Shown piece by piece: positions 44,407 to 52,625 of a DNA stretch of 64,000 nucleotides. How positions within the stretch are numbered: the first letter of the stretch is position 1; each line of letters begins with the position of its first letter. The position numbers were made by a program, and so were the translations under genes. Source of the stretch: Desmonostoc muscorum LEGE 12446 (GTDB taxonomy: Bacteria; Cyanobacteriota; Cyanobacteriia; Cyanobacteriales; Nostocaceae). The stretch lies in assembly GCF_015207005.2 (NCBI RefSeq), contig NZ_JADEXS020000001.1, positions 5,665,001-5,729,000 of the forward strand, read 5' to 3'. The notes under the pieces are model-generated. The model did not search any database and had not been told where the DNA came from. It was given only the letters and a program-made list of their open reading frames with translations.

Positions 44407-44568
44407 AGACATAGCAATGCTATATCTTTACTTACATAAAAATTAGAGATTACCAGAGCAAAGCCGTAAACAGTCAACAGTTATCAGTAAACATTGGTAA
44501 CTGATAGCTGGTAATTTTTAATTTTAGTATGGGAAAATAAACCTAAAAATTAAACGCTTTCAAAAAAT

Positions 44569-44901
44569 TCATTGTTTTATCTTTAATAAAGGTAGCACCT
44601 TCTGTTTTAACAACTCAATTAAGGCTGATTCCATATACTCATATTCATCTGGTATATCTAAACATATAATTTTTTTATCTTTAAGGAACGGCTGAAAATT
44701 TTTTGATAGCTTGTTTTTATGCGATTTCTCCATGACAAAGATAATATCAGCCCAGGCAAGAGCTTCTGTTGAAACTGGTACTTCGGCATACCGATCTAAA
44801 CCTGCTGAGTCTGTTTCCAATCCTTCATACTCAGAAAACACAGCTTCGGCGGTAGGACTTCGCAATCTATTCTGGCTACAAAGAAATAAAAGCTTTTTCA
44901 T
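44569..44901 (-). CDS. Small low-molecular-weight phosphotyrosine phosphatase-like protein
   Basis: 110 residues. The P-loop Cys8-SQNRLR-Ser15 fits the CX5R motif of LMW phosphatases, here in the form typical of the shorter 'phosphotyrosine protein phosphatase' relatives (LLFLCSQNRLRSPTAEAVF). The DxAGLDRYAEVPV and ADIIFVMEKSH lines fit the family, while the DPY/DP catalytic acid near the C-terminus is replaced by CLDIPDEYEYM, which still offers Asp. Roles in arsenate or signalling phosphatases are possible; not known here. The upstream region contains protease relics. Confidence 0.8.
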   Translation of the reverse strand: MKKLLFLCSQNRLRSPTAEAVFSEYEGLETDSAGLDRYAEVPVSTEALAWADIIFVMEKSHKNKLSKNFQPFLKDKKIICLDIPDEYEYMESALIELLKQKVLPLLKIKQ

Positions 44902-45163
44902 TGATTAGTATTAATTTTGTGCAGCCATTTTTCATAACTTTCATTGAATCACCAAGTAACTGTTTATAGGTTTTCAACTTCCTCAAAGTGAGCAGATAAA
45001 CTACTTTACTTTGCGATTGCCCCACAGATAAATTAACGGATACCTGAGTGCCTCTGCAAGCGATCGCCATTAGATTCGGAATCGCAAAACCACAGATTTT
45101 ATCTGATATTTTCTAGCTAATTCTTGCAAATCTTTAAGTAGTTGCGATCGCATCTCTTCAGCT
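44902..45163. other. Spacer between LMW phosphatase and protease relic
   Basis: No confident gene. A minus frame 45070-44876 (MAIACRGTQVSVNLSVGQSQ ...) overlaps the phosphatase start by 26 bases and has no recognisable motif. A short frame at about 45058-45160, KAEEMRSQLLKDLQELARKY, looks like a helical protein remnant; it could be the tail of a decayed gene. Confidence 0.4.
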
Positions 45164-45391
45164 TTATCCACCTTGAACTAAACCTAGTTGACTAATAACG
45201 CTAGCAGGTAAACACAGCAATGTTGCACTTGTATCAACTAAAACATCATCCACCGTAGAAGAGCGCACTTCCTCCAAAGAAATGAAGCCTCGCCCAGCCA
45301 GAACTTGATCGATTCGATTTGTGAGAGTGAGGGTAACTATTACTTGTCTGATCTACTTACCCTGAAGATTTGGCAGTACTAGCTTACCCAT
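45164..45391 (-). pseudogene. Retropepsin-like aspartyl protease relic with in-frame stop
   Basis: Reading from ATG 45391: MGKLVLPNLQGK, then a TAG (45353-45355), then IRQVIVTLTLTNRIDQVLAG, RGFISLEEVRSSTVDDVLVD, TSATLLCLPASVISQLGLVQGG and a TAA at 45164-45166, all in one frame. The VLVDTSATLLCLP motif matches the VDTGA active site of small cyanobacterial clan AA proteases with Gly changed to Ser. The nonsense codon and the altered active site show decay. Confidence 0.65.
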
Positions 45392-45643
45392 TTGAGTTAA
45401 CTCTTGCTGAGGATTTTTAATTTATTGTGGTTGTTGGGCTATTACCTCAACAGACTCCATGAGTTGCAATCACTTGGAGCAATGAAAATTTTTTTTCCCT
45501 ACTCCCCACTCCCTACTCCCTATTTTCAAGGCAGTCATTCGTTGCAAAGAGCCAGTTTCAATCCTTAAGCGGCGAGGAGTGTACGAAAAAGTAGTAGAGT
45601 GAAAAATGCATCTAGTAGCGTTAGAATCTTGACTAAATTACCT
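45392..45643. other. Upstream region of tpiA with repeat array
   Basis: A short heptamer array (ACTCCCCACTCCCTACTCCC, 45498-45521) is present, and the region up to the tpiA start holds its promoter. A 15-codon N-terminal extension of tpiA starting at GTG 45599 is possible but not favoured. Confidence 0.5.
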
Positions 45644-46375
45644 GTGCGAAAAATAGTTATTGCCGGTAACTGGAAAATGTACAAAACCCAGGCAGAGTCC
45701 GAAGACTTTTTACGAGGATTTCTGCCCTACTTACAGGAAACGCCTGAAGAACGTGAAGTACTATTGTGCCCTCCTTTCACTGACCTCAGCGGTTTGTCCA
45801 GGAATTTACATGGTAGTCGTGTACAACTGGGGGCGCAAAATGTCCATTGGGAAGAATATGGAGCCTACACGGGTGAAATTTCTGCCCCCATGCTGACAGA
45901 AATTGGCGTGCGCTTTGTGATTGTCGGTCATAGCGAACGACGACAATACTTTGGTGAAACAGACGCCACGGTTAATCTGCGCCTGAGAACAGCTCAAAGG
46001 TTTGGTTTGACCCCGATTCTCTGTGTTGGCGAAACTAAAGAGCAACGAGATAAGGGAGAAACTGAATCACTGATTAGTCTCCAACTCGACAAAGGTTTGG
46101 TAGATATCGATCAGAATAATTTGGTGATAGCCTATGAACCGATTTGGGCAATTGGCACTGGTGATACTTGTGAAGCTGTGGAAGCTAATCGCATAATTGG
46201 CTTAATTCGTAGCGAATTGAGTAATCCAAATGTATCAATTCAATATGGTGGCTCAGTCAAGCCAAATAATATTGATGAAATCATGGCTCAACCAGAAATT
46301 GATGGCGTTTTAGTCGGAGGAGCAAGTCTCGAAGCTGAGAGTTTCGCTCGGATTGTGAATTATAAGTTAGTCTAA
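45644..46375 (+). CDS. tpiA: Triosephosphate isomerase
   Basis: 243 residues from the GTG at 45644, which gives the usual [14 protein letters not shown]; a longer frame from GTG 45599 would add [15 protein letters not shown] with no counterpart in the family. The active-site Lys (GNWKM), the electrophilic His in GHSERR and the base Glu in [11 protein letters not shown] are present, as is YGGSVKPNN for phosphate binding. It interconverts dihydroxyacetone phosphate and glyceraldehyde 3-phosphate in glycolysis and the Calvin cycle. folP lies downstream on the same strand. Confidence 0.97.
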   Translation: MRKIVIAGNWKMYKTQAESEDFLRGFLPYLQETPEEREVLLCPPFTDLSGLSRNLHGSRVQLGAQNVHWEEYGAYTGEISAPMLTEIGVRFVIVGHSERRQYFGETDATVNLRLRTAQRFGLTPILCVGETKEQRDKGETESLISLQLDKGLVDIDQNNLVIAYEPIWAIGTGDTCEAVEANRIIGLIRSELSNPNVSIQYGGSVKPNNIDEIMAQPEIDGVLVGGASLEAESFARIVNYKLV

Positions 46376-46389
46376 TGTGCCTTTTTCTC

Positions 46390-46413
46390 GTTCCCATGCT
46401 CTGCATGGGAATG
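46390..46413. repeat. Dispersed palindrome GTTCCCATGC...GCATGGGAA
   Basis: CGTTCCCATGCTCTGCATGGGAATG forms a perfect hairpin with a small loop between tpiA and folP. This unit type is scattered in Nostoc genomes. Confidence 0.75.
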
Positions 46414-46522
46414 GCTAATATCACCGCAAGCCCTAGCTTCGATTTTTGACTTTATGGGTGAAGCATTCAAAATTCTGACTTCTGAATTCTGAATTCTGAA
46501 TTCTGACTTGTGACTTCTTTTT

Positions 46523-47383
46523 ATGCCAACTAACTTGAAAATCCGGGGACGCTGTTTCGAGTGGGAACAGCGGACTTATTTGATGGGCATTTTGAATGTA
46601 ACGCCTGATAGCTTTAGTGATGGAGGTGAGTTTAATACGACCTCTGCGGCTTTAGTCCAGGCGCAAGCATTGGTAGCTGCTGGTGCTGACATTATTGATG
46701 TGGGTGGTCAATCAACTCGACCAGGGGCAAAGCAAATAACTCTCCAAGAGGAACTAGACCGGGTGCTATCGGTGTTACAGGTACTCAGACCAGAAATTTC
46801 AGTACCCATTTCTGTAGATACTACCCGTGCTGCTGTAGCAAGGGCATCTGTAGAAGCTGGGGCAGATATGATTAATGATATTTCCGGCGGTAGCTTTGAC
46901 TCGGAAATGTTGCCAACGATCGCCAGTTTGGGTGTGCCGATTATTTTAATGCACATTCGGGGAACACCACAAACCATGCAACAGATGACCGATTATCAAG
47001 ATTTGATGGCAGAGATTTTTAGTTTTTTGCAAAAGCAAATCGCGGCTGCAACTGCTGCGGGCATTGATCGGGATAAAGTGATTATCGATCCTGGTATTGG
47101 CTTTGCCAAGAATTATGAGCAAAATTTAGAAATTTTTCAGCAACTGCGATCGCTGAGGGCACTCAACTGTCCTATCTTAGTAGGAGCATCTCGTAAAAGT
47201 TTCATTGGTCGGATTCTCAATCAACCAGATCCCAAAGCACGAGTTTGGGGAACCGCAGCAGCTTGTTGTGCTGCGATCGTGAATGGGGCTGATATCCTGA
47301 GAGTTCACGATGTCCAAGAAATGCGCGATGTTTCCCTGGTAGCCGATGCAATATTTCGACAAGCCGCACAGCGTAACTTTTAG
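46523..47383 (+). CDS. folP: Dihydropteroate synthase
   Basis: 286 residues. It condenses 6-hydroxymethyl-dihydropterin pyrophosphate with p-aminobenzoate in folate synthesis. Motifs: MGILNVTPDSFSDGG (first pyrophosphate loop), DVGGQSTRPGA, SVDTTRAAVARA, NDISGG, DPGIGFAKN and VGASRKSFIGR. All substrate-binding blocks are intact. The stop overlaps that of the convergent SPFH gene by the TTA/TAG arrangement at 47380-47383. Spacer before it carries ATTCTGA repeats (46471-46506). Confidence 0.97.
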   Translation: MPTNLKIRGRCFEWEQRTYLMGILNVTPDSFSDGGEFNTTSAALVQAQALVAAGADIIDVGGQSTRPGAKQITLQEELDRVLSVLQVLRPEISVPISVDTTRAAVARASVEAGADMINDISGGSFDSEMLPTIASLGVPIILMHIRGTPQTMQQMTDYQDLMAEIFSFLQKQIAAATAAGIDRDKVIIDPGIGFAKNYEQNLEIFQQLRSLRALNCPILVGASRKSFIGRILNQPDPKARVWGTAAACCAAIVNGADILRVHDVQEMRDVSLVADAIFRQAAQRNF

Positions 47384-48222
47384 GTAGTACCGTTTTCGGA
47401 CTTTTTGCTGCTATCTTCGTGAGTCACTGACTCAGCAATTAACTCCTGAAACATTTCAGTTGAATTAGCTGGGTCTACAAAGACAATTTTGGCATTATTG
47501 CTCTCGCTGAGTTGTTGGCTAGCCTTGACGTAATCTTGAGCCACGAGGTATCGCAGAATTTCCTTACTTTCTGGATTTTCACGTAAGGCTCTAGCAATGA
47601 TTTCAACTGAAGTCATAGTTCCTTCTGCTTTGCGAATAGCCGCTTCCTTCTGTCCTTCTGCTTCCTTAATCAGCGCCCGTTTTTTGATTTCAGCAGCTTG
47701 CTCATCTTCCCTAGATTTACGTACACTCTCAGGTAGAGTAATTCTTTGAAGATCTAACCGCAGAATTTGCACTCCCCAATCTGCCGTTATTTCATTCAAC
47801 TGGTCTAAGATAGCTTTGTCCATCTCCGCCCTAGAGACGTTAGTCTGCTCAAGGGTGTTTTGAGCGATGATTTCCCGCAGCGTGGTTGTGGCCAGCTGTA
47901 TCAATGCCCCTTGAAGATCTTCGATCGCGTAAAAGCTTTTTTCGATATCTACAATCCGCCAGTATACAATCGCGTCTACTTCTACATAAATATTATCTTT
48001 GGTGATCACATTCTGGGGTTTGATATCAATAAACTGCTCTCGCGTGGTATCTTCCATAACAATTTGATCCACCAAGGGAACAATAAAGTTCAGTCCTGGC
48101 TTAAGTTTCCGATGATACCGCCCCAAGCGTTCCACTAGGGCTTCATTTCCTTGATTAATCAGTTTTGCAGAACCTAAGGCATAACCTATAAGGGCTAAGA
48201 CTATAGCAATGATTGGCTCCAT
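47380..48222 (-). CDS. SPFH/band 7 (stomatin-like) membrane protein
   Basis: 280 residues. An N-terminal hydrophobic segment (IIAIVLALIGYALGS) anchors it in the membrane. The SPFH domain follows (ALVERLGRYHRKLKPGLNFI, VPLVDQIVMEDTTREQFIDI, ILDQLNEITADWGVQILRLD) and then the flotillin-type coiled coil rich in Glu/Ala (EAEGQKEAAIRKAEG). Stomatin-like proteins form rings in the membrane and are often encoded with NfeD proteases; no NfeD gene is next to this one. Role: membrane organisation or protease regulation, by analogy. Confidence 0.92.
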   Translation of the reverse strand: MEPIIAIVLALIGYALGSAKLINQGNEALVERLGRYHRKLKPGLNFIVPLVDQIVMEDTTREQFIDIKPQNVITKDNIYVEVDAIVYWRIVDIEKSFYAIEDLQGALIQLATTTLREIIAQNTLEQTNVSRAEMDKAILDQLNEITADWGVQILRLDLQRITLPESVRKSREDEQAAEIKKRALIKEAEGQKEAAIRKAEGTMTSVEIIARALRENPESKEILRYLVAQDYVKASQQLSESNNAKIVFVDPANSTEMFQELIAESVTHEDSSKKSENGTT

Positions 48223-48597
48223 ATATGCTCCTATTTAGCTGTTTGGCAGAATTTAGTGTCAAGGATATGCTACTAGCTTGTCATAGTTTCTAAAAGCATA
48301 GATAAATATCTCAACATCGGCGGTGATGTCTGATGTCGAGTCGCTGGGTGTTTTGTACGTAGGAAACTTTCGCGGAATGCGATCGCTATTAAAGCACCTC
48401 GATCGCACCCTGGCAAGGAGTACTTTCTGTAATCAGCTTTACTTACACCAACATCTCCAGACAGCCTAAATTTTTGTTCCGTATATTTACTTTAGTTAAG
48501 TAAAAATAATTTTACGTAATTTTTAGTAGTAATTTAAAAACTCCAGTATAATCCGGTTTAAATTAGATTCAGCCACTAAAAATAATATAGAAATACT
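48223..48597. other. Spacer between SPFH gene and small membrane protein
   Basis: No gene is supported. It is rich in HIP1-like GCGATCG sites in its middle and strongly AT-rich for the last 120 bases, which should hold the promoter of the following gene. Confidence 0.5.
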
Positions 48598-48942
48598 ATG
48601 GGCAGATTGTTAATCAAACTTATAGGTTTAATCTTGCTTTTTACAGGTTTATACTTTTTTGGTCAAAACATCATATTTGTTAGCGGTTATTATTCAATTT
48701 TTTCCCGTAGCTTACCTGCTACTGCCTCAGTTTTAGCAATTATGGCAGGTGCCTTGACATTGGTGTTTTTTCACCGAGAGGCTAGCAATTTGGGATGGAT
48801 TTTGTTAGGTGTTGGTATAGTACTAGTTTTCTTGAGTGGTGGAGTAATTTTTAGATCGACTAGCTTATGGAATTTATTGGTTGCTTTTACTGCTTTAACA
48901 GTCGGATATAAATTATTAAATCAGGGCAGAATCAACTTTTAA
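48598..48942 (+). CDS. Small integral membrane protein (four predicted helices)
   Basis: 114 residues, very hydrophobic. Four transmembrane segments are visible: LIKLIGLILLFTGLYFFGQNI, ATASVLAIMAGALTLVFF, LGWILLGVGIVLVFLSGGV and LWNLLVAFTALTVGYKLL. No motif of a transporter or enzyme is seen, and I do not recognise a named family. It is preceded by an AT-rich promoter-like stretch and stands alone. Confidence 0.75.
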   Translation: MGRLLIKLIGLILLFTGLYFFGQNIIFVSGYYSIFSRSLPATASVLAIMAGALTLVFFHREASNLGWILLGVGIVLVFLSGGVIFRSTSLWNLLVAFTALTVGYKLLNQGRINF

Positions 48943-49183
48943 AAATAGTAGAGTCAGAGAAATTTAACACGATCATTTTCTCCTCTTTTTGATTCAGGCT
49001 GAGGTACATTAGCGCACTTGCATTAAAATTGTAACTGAGTGCCGATTTCAACAACCGTGAAGTACACATAACCAATCTCAACCAGATCAATAGCCTCTCA
49101 ATCATGGCTTTGTTCAGGGGGGTTTTACTCAGGTTGAGGCTACTATTACAATGGAAACTATTGATTATGAGGACAAGGCGAGA

Positions 49184-49363
49184 ATGACTCAGGTTGTTCT
49201 AGGAGAAAATGAAGGAATAGACTCAGCTTTACGTCGGTTTAAACGCCAGGTTTCCAAGGCTGGCATATTGGCTGACGTGAAATATCATCGGCACTTTGAA
49301 ACACCGTTGGAAAAACGCAAACGTAAGGCAGTGGCAGCTAGACGCAAAAGACGTTTTAAATAA
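49184..49363 (+). CDS. rpsU: 30S ribosomal protein S21
   Basis: 59 residues from the ATG at 49184 ([20 protein letters not shown]), the cyanobacterial start; a longer frame starts at 49151 but adds 11 residues absent from the family. The basic tail ([17 protein letters not shown]) is typical. S21 binds the 3' end region of 16S rRNA in the small subunit. The sequence AAGGCGAGA just upstream gives a fair ribosome-binding site. Confidence 0.95.
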   Translation: MTQVVLGENEGIDSALRRFKRQVSKAGILADVKYHRHFETPLEKRKRKAVAARRKRRFK

Positions 49364-49729
49364 AACTATTTGCTTTGGTACTGATGTTGCTTGAGGTAAT
49401 AACCTACAACAGGCAACGACGCGTAGGCATAGCCTGTCGTAGACATCGCCATTATTCTTACAAAAATTAAGCAAGATGTGCGGCACCCCTTTTTAGGGTG
49501 TCGATGAGTGATTTTACTTTTACACAGAGTGTGTAGGAGCTTTATATTGGTTGGATGGAGCAAGCTACAATAGCTGCCCATCAACCAAGATAAGAGGCTG
49601 GGGGCTGGGGATTGGGGATTGGGGGATTGGGGGAGATGAGGGAGATGAGGGAGATGAGGGAGAATAAATCCTAACTCTTAACTTCTAACTCCTAACTCCT
49701 AACTCAGCACTCAGCATTCAGCACTCATC
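49364..49729. other. Spacer with palindromes and repeat arrays between rpsU and pth
   Basis: No gene is supported. It includes the second copy of the palindrome found in the CHAT gene (49421-49450, inverted), a GGGGATTGGGGATT array (49598-49635), a GGGAGATGA nonamer array (49632-49664), and TAACTCC/CAGCACTC heptamers (49680-49725). Confidence 0.7.
49421..49450. repeat. Dispersed palindrome, second copy (see 3349-3378)
   Basis: Read on the minus strand it is GGCGATGTCTACGACAGGCT followed by ATGCCTACGC, 27 of 29 bases identical to the copy inside the CHAT gene. Confidence 0.8.
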
Positions 49730-50371
49730 TTAAGACTCAGAATTATTAATAGTGCGGCTATTACAAATATTCATTGCCTTTTCTACTCCCTGCTTTAGGC
49801 TGAGTTCTACACAGTCAACCACGAACTGAAGTACAAGAGACATCAGCTGATTTTCGCTAGCAGAAAATCGCCCCAGCACATGGGAGATAGCATCGGAATC
49901 GTCATTATTAGGTGCATCTTTGGGTTTACCAATACCGATTCGCAAACGGGGAAAGTTTTGAGTGTTGAGATGTGCGATCGCACTTTTCATGCCATTATGT
50001 CCCCCAGCCGAACCAGACAAGCGCAGACGAGTTTTTCCCAAAGGCAAATCCATATCGTCATAAATTATTAACACTGACTCAGGCGGCAATTTATACCAAC
50101 TCGTCACTGCTTGTATGGCTTGTCCGGAACGATTCATATAAGTCAAGGGCTTAAGCAAGCGAATTTTACCTCCACCTGGTGCCATGCCCTCGCCATACTC
50201 TCCTTGAAACTTGCGATTTTCCGCTAGGTTAATGCGCCAAGAACTAGAGAGAGTTTCCACAGCAGCAAAGCCAATATTATGGCGCGTTTGGTCATATTTG
50301 CTTTCTGGATTCCCCAACCCGACAATTAGCTGGGGAATCACCAAAGCTGGTTGCGTAACAGCTTCTGTCAT
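49730..50371 (-). CDS. pth: Peptidyl-tRNA hydrolase
   Basis: 213 residues from the ATG at 50371 (MTEAVTQPALVIPQLIVGLG); the open frame extends six codons further upstream but that part lies in a repeat-rich spacer. Motifs GLGNPESKYDQTRHNIGF with the catalytic His, LLKPLTYMNRSG, YDDMDLPLGKTRLR and GSAGGHNGMKS are all present. It releases tRNA from stalled peptidyl-tRNA. Its neighbour is tatA on the same strand. Confidence 0.96.
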   Translation of the reverse strand: MTEAVTQPALVIPQLIVGLGNPESKYDQTRHNIGFAAVETLSSSWRINLAENRKFQGEYGEGMAPGGGKIRLLKPLTYMNRSGQAIQAVTSWYKLPPESVLIIYDDMDLPLGKTRLRLSGSAGGHNGMKSAIAHLNTQNFPRLRIGIGKPKDAPNNDDSDAISHVLGRFSASENQLMSLVLQFVVDCVELSLKQGVEKAMNICNSRTINNSES

Positions 50372-50389
50372 TTTGCTACAGTCAATCAA

Positions 50390-50587
50390 TTTTAGATTTT
50401 AGATTTTAGATTTTGGATTGACAAAGACCATAAGGGTAGATAGTTGAGTGATTTTAGATTGACGATAGCGCTTTGGATTGTTCTGCTGACCAGAAACTTT
50501 GCTCTCAAGCGCCAAATAATCTAAAATCCGAGTTGTAGTGTTAGCACACCAAAGGTGCGACCTAAAATCCAAAATTGGGATGTTTTC
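50390..50587. repeat. GATTTTA/GATTTTG heptamer array and relatives between pth and tatA
   Basis: Tandem TTTTAGA/TTTTGGA units at 50390-50420 and a further block (TGTGTTAGCACACC, AAAGGTGCGACCTAAAATCC) at 50536-50577. The latter set (AGGTCGCACCTTTGGTGCG) is also inside the alpha-mannosidase gene at 59255-59312. Confidence 0.7.
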
Positions 50588-50860
50588 CTAGCCAACTTGG
50601 GAAGAACTAGCAGTATCTTGCTGTGATTTAGCAGGCTCGATTTGCTTGGGTTCCAATTCAGCGGTAGTTTTCACAGCTTCTTCTAACTGTTCAGCTTCTT
50701 TTTGAAACTCGGTTTGAAACTCCTTAGAAGCTTCTTGAAAGCTGCGAATTGTTTTGCCCACACTCCGCCCAATCTCTGGTAGCTTCTTTGGCCCAAAGAT
50801 TAACAGCGCCACTACCATAATTACAGCCATTTCCGGCAGACCGATACCAAATATATTCAT
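50588..50860 (-). CDS. tatA: Twin-arginine translocase TatA/TatE subunit
   Basis: 90 residues. One N-terminal membrane helix (FGIGLPEMAVIMVVALLIFG), then the FGPKKLPE hinge, the amphipathic helix (IGRSVGKTIRSFQEASKEFQ) and an acidic, low-complexity tail. TatA oligomers form the pore for folded proteins with RR signals; the DUF839 protein in this window is a likely substrate. It is upstream of pth in the same direction. Confidence 0.95.
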   Translation of the reverse strand: MNIFGIGLPEMAVIMVVALLIFGPKKLPEIGRSVGKTIRSFQEASKEFQTEFQKEAEQLEEAVKTTAELEPKQIEPAKSQQDTASSSQVG

Positions 50861-51062
50861 TTGTTATCTCCTATAATTTCTAAAACCACTATATAGACTC
50901 ACACACATATTATTATGTAGTCTACTCAAAAATCGCCTATTATAAAAAGCGATCGCCCCACAAGCGAGTGATGTCTTATGTCACTGACCATCAAAATGCT
51001 TCCCAATACACGGGTAGGGAACATGGCTGTGCCCCTACAAAGACTTTGGAATGTGCTGTATG

Positions 51063-51604
51063 TTACTCTAATCTATTGAACCAAGTTTCTAAATCTGCGA
51101 TTGCGTGAAAATCTAACAAAGCTTCACCGAGATTTTCTAATTCTTCTATTGAGAGAGTTTCAATTCGCTCGCGCACCTCTTGGGGTAATTCTCCCACACG
51201 GCGAGTTAGTTGACGGAGAATCAGCGATCGTTCGCGTTGTTCTCCTCGTTGTTCGCCTTCAGCGAGAATCTCTTGATAAATCACCGATTCGCGCATCATA
51301 CCCTCCCGAAACAAGTTTCTAATCAAGTCTTTTTCGTATTTTAACCCCGCTAAAATTTGAGTGTAGGCGGAAATTTCTAGTCGTTCTCTTAGCTCAAGTT
51401 GATTCACTCGTTCCACCACTTGTTGCAACAAGTTTTGGGGTTGGGTGGTTGCAGTTAGTGGTGCTAATGGTAACAAAGCCTGGTTATTGAGGAATAATTC
51501 GGGATTTTCTTCCCACATACAAATCACGCGATATTCGTGACGAGTAGTTTCCACATTGAAGGATGTTTTTCGGACAGGAGTTTGCAGAGATTGTCAAAAG
51601 ACAT
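51063..51604 (-). pseudogene. Rpn/PD-(D/E)XK-family gene with the nuclease domain deleted
   Basis: The frame from ATG 51604 begins MSFDNLCKLLSEKHPSMWKL, the usual start of cyanobacterial Rpn-family (DUF4351-type) proteins, but shifts immediately into a different frame that continues as METTRHEYRVICMWEENPEL ... to 51063 (163 residues). The C-terminal part with its acidic helices and ESVIYQEILAEGEQRGEQRE belongs to the same family. The about 100 residues containing the PD-(D/E)XK nuclease motif are missing, and the joint is out of frame. So it is a deletion pseudogene; only the tail (51063-51554) could be translated. Confidence 0.7.
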
Positions 51605-51701
51605 GAATTTTACACTTTTTCCGACTTTTCAAATATCCTCTCAAGTCCAACGCCTCCGACCCTTGGATGAAAATGATTTATTCTTTGCAGATGCCTTGAG
51701 A

Positions 51702-52583
51702 TTATTTTTTTTGCCCAGTCACAATAAAACCTGGAAAACCTGCTAAAAAATGCCCTGACTCGTGCATTTTTTTTAATTGATTTACCCATTGATTTAAGTC
51801 GGATTCTGATATAACTTTTTGATTAATAGCTTGCTCTAAAATTCCATGACAAACCCACATAAAGAAATCATATGGTGCTATATTAGTGTGCGGAACAAAA
51901 GTAATGTTGCTTAAACCTAATTCTTCAAATATTTACGGAAGTTTACAACCTATTAATCCATTGGGGAAACTGTCTGATATGAAGCCAACTATTTTGCGAT
52001 TTAAAGCGGGAAAAGCCGAGTTAACAAAAGTGCCGTCTAAGTAAAAATCAAAGATAGCAAGCTTTCCGCCAGGACGCAATACACGAATCATTTCCAACAC
52101 TGCGTTCTTTGGGTTTTCTAGGAACAATAAAACACGTTCTGCCCGACACGCATCAAAGCTATTATCATTCATCTTGAGAGAGTTGGCATCAGCTACATAA
52201 TACTTGACTGACAGATTTAATTGATCTGCTCTTTTCTTCGCCTCCTCAATCATTAACTCACTTTTATCTACTCCCACAACTAAACCATTGTTACCAACAA
52301 TTTGTTTTATACGTTGTACTTCCTGACCGATTCCGCACCCGACATCTAAAACGCAATCACCTTGTTTAATGCCTAAATAATCGATGATTTTCTGCTTGCA
52401 TACACGCACAGAATCTATTTCGTCACATTTATCTAAAAAGTCAAATAAAAATTTTGGTTCGTTCATTTTTTCGGGAGATTGAAATCCAAGGGCTATATTT
52501 TGCATAACGTTTTTAGAAGATACTGGATGAATTGAGAAAAAGTTGCCTGATAAAGGAATTGTATCTGAACTGCCAAATCCCAA
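51702..52583 (-). pseudogene. SAM-dependent methyltransferase with a premature stop codon
   Basis: The frame from 52583 gives a class I methyltransferase: LDVGCGIGQE (SAM motif I), VVGVDKSELMIEEA, ADANSLKMNDNSFD and EMIRVLRPGGKLAIFDFY. At 51933-51935 a TAA stops it after CKLP, but the same frame then runs on as IFEELGLSNITFVPHTNIAP through FLAGFPGFIVTGQKK to a TAA at 51702-51704, a normal end for this family. CAA to TAA would explain it (LPQIFEELGL). The true start may be 52508 (MQNIALGF). The 216-residue form lacks the C-terminal about 77 residues, so activity is doubtful. It lies 42 bases downstream of the salicylate synthase-like gene in the same direction. Confidence 0.8.
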
Positions 52584-52625
52584 AAATCAAAAAGTTACAT
52601 CTCAGCCATGAATGGCTTGGGTTGA

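Noticed and set aside
44876..45070. Minus-strand frame overlapping the LMW phosphatase start
   Set aside because: No recognisable motif, overlaps a better gene and ends 26 bases inside it; probably chance.
51537..51746. Plus-strand frame between the Rpn relic and the methyltransferase
   Set aside because: It is antisense to the C-terminal part of the interrupted methyltransferase.
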